Notes under the pieces: model-generated
Told to the model about the DNA's origin: nothing
The model's input: only the letters and a program-made list of their open reading frames with translations
Database searches by the model: none
Shown here: positions 15,198-19,552 of the stretch, piece after piece
How positions within the stretch are numbered: the stretch's first letter is position 1
How the letters are laid out: each line of letters begins with the position of its first letter
DNA from: CAYFJO01 sp964343305
GTDB lineage: Bacteria; Planctomycetota; Planctomycetia; Pirellulales; Pirellulaceae
Length of the DNA: 19,552 nucleotides
Direction of reading: 5' to 3'
NCBI GenBank assembly: GCA_964343305.1
Contig: CAYFJO010000194.1
Span: 1-19,552 of the forward strand
Position numbers and translations under genes: made by a program

Positions 15198-15261
15198 GTC
15201 ATTCGTCACTTGTCATTTGTTGACGCCTTCGCCGAGTGATGAATGACCAGTGACCAATGAC
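15198..15261. repeat. Inverted repeat between pfkB-type gene and thpR, covering the thpR start codon
   Basis: The 20 bases at 15198-15217 (GTCATTCGTCACTTGTCATT) pair with 15242-15261 (AATGACCAGTGACCAATGAC) with about three mismatches, around a 24-base loop. The right arm contains the thpR start codon (15257-15259). In RNA the stem could hide the start of thpR or act as a weak terminator for the upstream gene. It may also be a repeat of non-regulatory origin, since both arms are built of short GTCATT/GTCACT units. Confidence 0.55.
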
Positions 15262-15820
15262 CAAATTACGAGTTTTCGTCGGGATCGAGCTTTCGGATGA
15301 GATCGTCCGCAACGCGCGCGGCGTCGTCGACGAATTGCAGCAACACGGGGCGATTGCCAAATGGGTCGATCCGCAGAATCTGCACCTGACGCTCAATTTC
15401 TTGGGCGAAGTCAATGAAACGGAAGTTCACGAAGTCTGTGCCGCGGTCATCGCCACCACTCGTGGGATTTTGCGATTTGAATGGACATGTCGTGGAGTGG
15501 GTGCGTTTCCGAATTTCAATCGTCCGCGAACGATTTGGTTAGGGGTTCAGGAAGGCAGTGAGCAGACGATTGCCCTGCAACATGAGTTGGCACAAGCGCT
15601 GGACGAAATTGGATTCCCGAAAGAGAATCGACGGTTTACTCCGCACATCACACTGGGGCGCGTTCGCGGCAAGTGGAACAAGGAGCTGACCGAAATCGTT
15701 GATGGGCACAAGCATTTCGAGGCTGGTCGAAGCGCGGTCAACGAAGTGGTCGTGTTCTCCAGTCACCTGTCCCGATCTGGACCACAATACGATGTCCTGT
15801 CACGCGCACCGCTGACTTGA
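15257..15820 (+). CDS. thpR: RNA 2',3'-cyclic phosphodiesterase (2H/LigT family)
   Basis: ThpR (formerly LigT) opens 2',3'-cyclic phosphate ends of RNA to 2'-phosphates and belongs to the 2H phosphoesterases. The 187-residue product has both His-x-Thr-x motifs: NLHLTLNFLG (His43, Thr45) and TPHITLGRVRG (His130, Thr132). The N-terminus MTKLRVFVGIELSDE, WVDPQNLHLTLNFLGEV and GVGAFPNFNRPRTIWLGV are standard for the family, and the length is typical (about 180). Activity in the cytoplasm on tRNA-derived ends is known for relatives; the cellular role is unclear. The ATG lies in the right arm of an inverted repeat and no good ribosome site is present, so translation may depend on the upstream kinase gene 65 bases away. 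Confidence 0.95.
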   Translation: MTKLRVFVGIELSDEIVRNARGVVDELQQHGAIAKWVDPQNLHLTLNFLGEVNETEVHEVCAAVIATTRGILRFEWTCRGVGAFPNFNRPRTIWLGVQEGSEQTIALQHELAQALDEIGFPKENRRFTPHITLGRVRGKWNKELTEIVDGHKHFEAGRSAVNEVVVFSSHLSRSGPQYDVLSRAPLT

Positions 15821-15834
15821 TGCGAGATCGCTAA

Positions 15835-15849
15835 CCGGGATTATTCGTG
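15835..15849. repeat. Second copy of the motif that precedes the large REP-like palindrome
   Basis: CCGGGATTATTCGTG matches CCCGGATTATTCGTG at 10863-10877 with one change. Both copies sit just after a stop codon (15820 here, 10862 there). Here the palindrome that follows is decayed: only ACCGTGG remains similar. Confidence 0.5.
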
Positions 15850-15938
15850 AACCGTGGTCCAAGCGACGTAATGTTTTCTGTGAAAAGAAGTTGCGGCTAT
15901 CTTGCCTAAAATACCGCGCAAATTCGAATCCACACTAA

Positions 15939-15958
15939 CCCGACGCGCAAGCGACGGG
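15939..15958. repeat. REP-type hairpin next to the transposase stop codon
   Basis: CCCGACGC and GCGACGGG form an 8-bp stem with one internal A-A mismatch around a GCAA loop. It lies 5 bases beyond the end of the RAYT gene. REP elements moved by RAYT enzymes are GC-rich hairpins of this type with a mismatch in the stem and usually flank the gene, so this is a fitting substrate. Confidence 0.65.
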
Positions 15959-15963
15959 CTGGC

Positions 15964-17040
15964 CTATTCGCTGGCCGGGGCCAGAAGTGATCGGCCGGGG
16001 GCGTGCAGGTACGATTGCCCACGACGGGCGGCTTCCGTTGCCAAACTCGCCGCTGTGCCCGCCGCCCGCTTGAACAACTTGCCAAACTTCGACACTAGGT
16101 CGCACCAACTCGTCGTGTCCAAGCCCAACCGCTCCAGGATCGATGCCAAGTGCGACGGAATCGCCCTACGTTTTCCCGTGCGAAGTTGGCGGCCCGTCCA
16201 GTCCAACAATTCCAGATACTTGGCCAACGACATCGACAGGAATCCCTTTTGGCTGGCGCGACGATCGGTCGGACTGGGATCCGGTCCTGTGGCGTCGGTT
16301 TGTTCGTTAATTTCAACCGGGCTCAGCCAACCGCTCTTCTGGCGCCGGCGGCTGCGTTCCCAATCGTGCGTGGTGGTCGAGTTCGACTCGCGCTGCTTCA
16401 AATCGTCGATGCGGTCTTTGGCACCGGTAAAGTCAGACGTTTCCGGAGTTTGGGCCAGCGCCGCGCGCACCGGATTCAAGTCGACATACGCCGCACACGC
16501 CAACAGCGACGCTTCGTCCAACAGCAACTGGGCGCGAAAACGGCCTTCCCAAAAACGACCTGTACATTGGTCTTCCTTGTTTGCCTGACGAGCAATGCTT
16601 TCCGCCGTACAGCGCATCCACCAACTCACGTCCGACAACCGCCGGCGAATCTCCGCCAGTCGCATGGTGTCACTGGTAATCATCAACAACTCGTGTTCTT
16701 CCGGCTCCGCCGGCTGCCCTTCTTGGTCACGCCGCCGTGGAAACAGCCGCAGCCACCGCCGGGCGACTTCTTCATCCGACCACTGTTCGACCACATCCGG
16801 CCGCGTCCGCAGCACGACGTGCAGATGATTCGAAAGCACGGTGTACGTCAAACAGTCAATCCCGAACACCGAAGCCAAAAACTCCAGCCGATCGCGGATC
16901 CACTGCCGCCGATGTTCGAACGATTGGCCAGTCAGTTCGTCCGTGCCACACAGAAACGCCCGCCGCACACAACGCTGAACCGCATGCACCACTTGCACTT
17001 GTGTCGCATCCAAATACTCACCACGAGCCAGTCGAGGCAT
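15964..17040 (-). CDS. REP-associated tyrosine transposase-like protein (RAYT / IS200-like Y1)
   Basis: RAYT proteins are single-domain HUH nucleases related to the IS200/IS605 transposases that cut single-stranded REP hairpins. The 358-residue product shows the HUH pair in TVLSNHLHVVLRTRP (His72, His74), the family block CTGRFWEGRFRAQLLLDE, and LLACAAYVDLNPVRAALAQT, where Tyr185 is the likely nucleophile. A C-terminal extension of about 150 residues (LAKYLELLDWTGRQLR, RRAIPSHLASILERLGL) is shared by a large subgroup known from proteobacteria and planctomycetes. All key residues are present, so it could be active. The ATG at 17040 is preceded by AGGAG with 7 bases between; GTG at 17043 is less likely. 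A REP-type hairpin lies at its 3' end, and the next gene to the right appears cut at its 5' end. Confidence 0.9.
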   Translation of the reverse strand: MPRLARGEYLDATQVQVVHAVQRCVRRAFLCGTDELTGQSFEHRRQWIRDRLEFLASVFGIDCLTYTVLSNHLHVVLRTRPDVVEQWSDEEVARRWLRLFPRRRDQEGQPAEPEEHELLMITSDTMRLAEIRRRLSDVSWWMRCTAESIARQANKEDQCTGRFWEGRFRAQLLLDEASLLACAAYVDLNPVRAALAQTPETSDFTGAKDRIDDLKQRESNSTTTHDWERSRRRQKSGWLSPVEINEQTDATGPDPSPTDRRASQKGFLSMSLAKYLELLDWTGRQLRTGKRRAIPSHLASILERLGLDTTSWCDLVSKFGKLFKRAAGTAASLATEAARRGQSYLHAPGRSLLAPASE

Positions 17041-17102
17041 CACGTTTCTCCTGCAAAAAGCTTGATGAACCGAAAGTACCAGAATCTGCGAGCCAGCACA
17101 AG

Positions 17103-17387
17103 ATGAATTTGGGTGTCCCTATTAGTCCCTCTGCGGCGCACGCGCTGGACGAAGAAGTTTTGAGCAAGTGTTTTGCGGACGATGCCGAAGAGGAGTTCGC
17201 GAAGCTGAAAAACAAAGAGTCTTCCGAGGATGATCGGAAGGAACTCGCCGCATTCGTCGGGGATGCCGAGGTGGGCGACGAAACCAAAGCCGACAAGGAA
17301 GCAACGGTGCACGTAAGATTCAAAGGTCGTGACGAAGAGATCAACCTGGTCGACACGGACGAAGGTTGGAAGATTGTCGGCTTTTGA
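17103..17387 (+). CDS. Hypothetical protein, probably a 5'-truncated fragment
   Basis: The 94-residue frame from the ATG at 17103 has an acidic, helical N-terminal part (AEEEFAKLKNKESSEDDRKE) and a C-terminal strand pattern, ATVHVRFKGRDEEINLVDTD then EGWKIVGF. That ending resembles small planctomycete lipoproteins with a DUF4878/SnoaL-like fold, in which a polar domain ends with an alternating strand and WKI(V). Such proteins normally start with a lipoprotein or signal peptide, absent here; the sequence before residue 12 looks unrelated, and the transposase gene starts 63 bases away on the other strand. I infer loss of the 5' end, possibly linked to transposase insertion. No clear ribosome site is seen. 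It could still be translated. Confidence 0.45.
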   Translation: MNLGVPISPSAAHALDEEVLSKCFADDAEEEFAKLKNKESSEDDRKELAAFVGDAEVGDETKADKEATVHVRFKGRDEEINLVDTDEGWKIVGF

Positions 17388-17564
17388 TCGGCGTCTGGCT
17401 TCTCTACGCAAATGGCGTCACCTATCGTAGCCCAGCTCACGCTCTCACGCTTTTGGGGTTGCAATCAAGACGACAAAGGCATCAAAACTCTGTTGCGCGT
17501 CAGTTTCGAATCCTGGTAAACTATTGATCTACCCGATCACCCTAGTACCTCGCACCAGTCGACA

Positions 17565-17942
17565 TTGTCAGTCCAGGGTGGCTGGGGTCAAATGGATCAA
17601 GGCAGCGACGACTACCGCGTGCTGCGACGATGGATCGCGCCCGGTTCCGCACCGCCACGCAAATATGACCCGCGATTGACTCGCCTCGACCTTTCGCCGA
17701 GCGAGGGTGTTTTGTCGACAGCATCGCGTCGGCAGTTAACTGTGACCGCTTACTTCTCCAATGGCACTTCGCTCGACGTCACTCGTCAAGCGCCGTATGA
17801 ATCGAACGCGAAAGAGATTGCCGATGTTCTGGCCACGATTTATCAAACACTTGGCATTCCACTTGACACGCACTACGAAGACTCGACGGGTCGACCAGTG
17901 GGTATCGGCGATAGCAGACGGCCGATTCGCGAGTTGTTGTGA
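17565..17942 (+). pseudogene. Relic fusing a cytochrome/BIG2 (DUF1549-type) segment with a DUF1501 C-terminus
   Basis: The first part of the frame, GSDDYRVLRRWIAPGSAPPR and then LDLSPSEGVLSTASRRQLTV-TAYFSNGTSLDVTR, matches the region of planctomycete PSCyt/DUF1549 proteins that joins the cytochrome-like domain to a bacterial Ig-like (BIG2) domain. From about 17820 the text becomes ATIYQTLGIPLDTHYEDSTG followed by RPIREL, the C-terminal end of DUF1501 proteins. These two families are normally encoded by adjacent genes, DUF1549 first. The frame therefore looks like what remains after one deletion that removed the rest of the first gene and nearly all of the second. There is no convincing start codon (TTG at 17565). 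An expressed protein is unlikely. The gene to the right starts 24 bases later. Confidence 0.7.
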
Positions 17943-17966
17943 CAAGAGAGGCGGCTACCGCAGGTC

Positions 17967-19451
17967 ATGAGACAAACCGTGCCGAAACTCGCGTTTGCCA
18001 TTGTACTGTTTTCGGCGACTGGCTCACCACGCGGCGGCTGCGCTGAGCAGGTGCGCTTTGAAATTCCAGTTGGCCAGCGGCAGTTGTTTTTGGACGGACA
18101 GGGAATCGCCGAACTGACGAAGCTGACGCGCTCGATGCGCCAGCCGGTGAAGAAGGGCGCGGTGATCGAACCGGACCAGCCTTGGGAAAGCTCGCTTCAA
18201 ACGCGCTGCGCGCCGGTGTGGGATCAGAAACAGAAGCGATACAAAATCTGGCTGATCAGTTCGGGGCCGAGGTTCAGTATGACCGGGGCGGGGTATGCCG
18301 AAAGCCGCGACGGACTTCGCTGGACTAAGCCCGTATTGAAGCAGGTCGAACTCGACGGCTCGCGCGAAAACAATTTGATCTCGGTCGAGCCGGGAGCGAA
18401 ATGGCCTGACAACGCCTTGGAGAACGTGGTCTACGATCCGCACGACACGGATCTGGATCGGCGGTTCAAAGGATTTCTGGGGGCACATGGCCGGCAGCCG
18501 ATTGTCAGCGCCGATGGCATTCACTGGCGAAAGCTCGCCGTGCCAAAATTGCCGTCGCAGGACGAATCGAATCTGAGCTACGATCCGCAAGCACGGCTCT
18601 TCATCGCGACGCTCAAGCAGAGCGGTCCAAACGGTCGCTCTGTCACGTTGGCGACAAGCAAGGATTTTGAAAAATGGACAAAACCCGAATTGGTCTTCCA
18701 CACCGACGACGAGGACCAGCGTCGAGCGAAGGCCAACATCAAAGCTCGCTTGGCAGACCCCAAGCTGCGCGACCCGTTGTTCAACAACCCGGCCGATTAC
18801 AACGCCGATATCTACAACATGGGCGTCTTTCGTTACGAAGGCGTGTATCTCGGTTTGCCGGCGGTTTATCACGCGGTCGGCCGACGGCCACAAGGCAACA
18901 CCGACGGTTTTCACTTAATCCAACTTGCCATGAGCCGCGATTTGAAACATTGGCAACGACTGGGCGATCGCCAGACGTTTATTGGTCCGTCGCCGGCCGA
19001 TTCCGGAGCGTACGACACGACGCAGCTCTTACCGCCTAGCGCCCCGGTCGTCCACGGCGATGAGTTGTGGTTCTACTACACCGGCATCAAGTATCGGCAT
19101 ATTCCCGACGACGCGGATCCGAAGGGCGGCGCGATCTGCCTGGCCGTGCTGCGCCGCGATGGATTCATCTCGCTCGATGCCGACGACAAACCGGGCGTTC
19201 TGTTGACGCAACCGTTCGAACTTCCGGCGGGCGATCTGCACGCGAATGTCAACGCGAAAGGTGGAATGCTGTATGCCGAGTTGATTGGCGTTGGTGGTGC
19301 TGTCAACGATTCAGTGCTCGTCCGCTCGAAGGTAGTGACCGGTGATCAAGTCACAACACGATTGCAATTTCCAAAAGACAAACTCTCGGATTTGAAATCT
19401 CGTCAAGTCCGCTTGCGGTTCACCTTACACCGAGCGAGGTTTTATTCGTAG
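17967..19451 (+). CDS. Secreted GH32/GH43-like beta-propeller protein
   Basis: The 494-residue product has a signal peptide (KLAFAIVLFSATGSPRGGCA) and a repeating pattern of five-bladed beta-propeller glycoside hydrolases of the GH32/GH43 type. Examples are QLFLDGQGIAELTKLTRSMR, WDQKQKRYKIWLISSG, GYAESRDGLRWTKPVL, NLSYDPQARLFIATLK, TSKDFEKWTKPELVFHTDDE and AMSRDLKHWQRLGDRQTF. The phrase (x)SxDgxxWxKP recurs in several blades. Planctomycetes hold many such proteins, generally annotated as hypothetical or GH32 N-terminal domain. The N-terminal FLDG may carry the first acidic residue, but I cannot place the full catalytic set, so activity and substrate are uncertain. The last part (GGMLYAELIGVGGAVNDSVL) resembles the C-terminal beta-sandwich. 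The ATG at 17967 has only a weak ribosome site. Confidence 0.75.
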   Translation: MRQTVPKLAFAIVLFSATGSPRGGCAEQVRFEIPVGQRQLFLDGQGIAELTKLTRSMRQPVKKGAVIEPDQPWESSLQTRCAPVWDQKQKRYKIWLISSGPRFSMTGAGYAESRDGLRWTKPVLKQVELDGSRENNLISVEPGAKWPDNALENVVYDPHDTDLDRRFKGFLGAHGRQPIVSADGIHWRKLAVPKLPSQDESNLSYDPQARLFIATLKQSGPNGRSVTLATSKDFEKWTKPELVFHTDDEDQRRAKANIKARLADPKLRDPLFNNPADYNADIYNMGVFRYEGVYLGLPAVYHAVGRRPQGNTDGFHLIQLAMSRDLKHWQRLGDRQTFIGPSPADSGAYDTTQLLPPSAPVVHGDELWFYYTGIKYRHIPDDADPKGGAICLAVLRRDGFISLDADDKPGVLLTQPFELPAGDLHANVNAKGGMLYAELIGVGGAVNDSVLVRSKVVTGDQVTTRLQFPKDKLSDLKSRQVRLRFTLHRARFYS

Positions 19452-19552
19452 CTGTCCCTTCTATGAATTCGCATGTCCGGAGGTTGTTATTTTTGCTATT
19501 AGTTGTACAGCGCACCTTGCATGATTTTTGAAGAAGCGGTATGACCCTAACT

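Noticed and set aside
16150..17106. Plus-strand frame of 318 residues opposite the transposase
   Set aside because: An antisense shadow: rich in Arg, Pro, His and Gln with no motif, while the minus-strand frame has all RAYT motifs.
18024..18914. Minus-strand frame of 296 residues opposite the GH32-like gene
   Set aside because: An antisense shadow without a start signal; the plus-strand protein has a signal peptide and repeat pattern.
19462..19530. Short frame near the right edge (MNSHVRRLLFLLLVVQRTLHDF) resembling a signal peptide start
   Set aside because: It stops after 22 residues, and nothing links it to a following gene inside the window.
2094..19552. CRISPR arrays, rRNA genes, riboswitches, toxin-antitoxin or restriction systems
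   Set aside because: I looked for regularly spaced repeats and family motifs and saw none; the only tandem repeat is the two-copy one at 7005-7058.

Overview
The window looks like chromosomal DNA from a planctomycete (Planctomycetota, probably the Pirellulales group). The evidence is the set of families recognised by sequence memory: a DUF1559 tail, a secreted protein with many EF-hand loops, leucine-rich repeats joined to the soluble half of a large planctomycete surface protein, a relic of a cytochrome/DUF1549-type gene joined to a DUF1501 tail, an NPCBM-S1C-PDZ protease-like protein and a secreted GH32-like beta-propeller protein. No ribosomal RNA or replication gene is present, so genus is not resolved.

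Layout. Positions 1-1837: the 3' end of a DUF1559 gene, a convergent single-pass membrane protein, about 570 bases with no gene I can support, then csrA. Positions 2021-2690: an intact tRNA-Glu(TTC) with a decayed tyrosine integrase on the opposite strand; its reading frame ends inside the tRNA, a typical integration scar. Positions 2691-6960: an EF-hand protein and an LRR/amidotransferase-like fusion (minus strand), then a 5'-truncated GGDEF fragment (plus strand). Positions 6961-8266: a tandem repeat, a second copy of a 76-bp repeat also found beside the tRNA-Glu scar, a 3' fragment of a tRNA-Leu(TAA), and a minus-strand micro-operon of three overlapping small genes ending in a phage Nu1-like (terminase small subunit) protein. 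This is a second integration scar.

Positions 8282-10862 hold three plus-strand genes: a DEDDh exonuclease, a five-haem membrane-anchored cytochrome c, and a lipoprotein substrate-binding protein that overlaps the cytochrome gene by 29 bases. A large inverted repeat separates them from a convergent 1068-residue protease-like protein. Its catalytic serine position appears to be threonine. Divergently follow a PfkB sugar/nucleoside kinase and thpR.

Positions 15821-17942 are a second accessory patch: a REP-associated tyrosine transposase (RAYT) with a hairpin next to its stop codon, a short gene that looks cut at its 5' end, and a relic that fuses pieces of two normally neighbouring planctomycete genes. 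The window ends with a secreted GH32/43-like protein.

The main theme is genome wear: two tRNA-linked integration scars, a RAYT with REP-like palindromes, and several fused or truncated genes between ordinary housekeeping genes. The best candidates for something undescribed are the overlapping three-gene set at 7345-8266 and the domain-insertion protein at 4494-6380. All family assignments are from reading the translated sequence; no database search was run.
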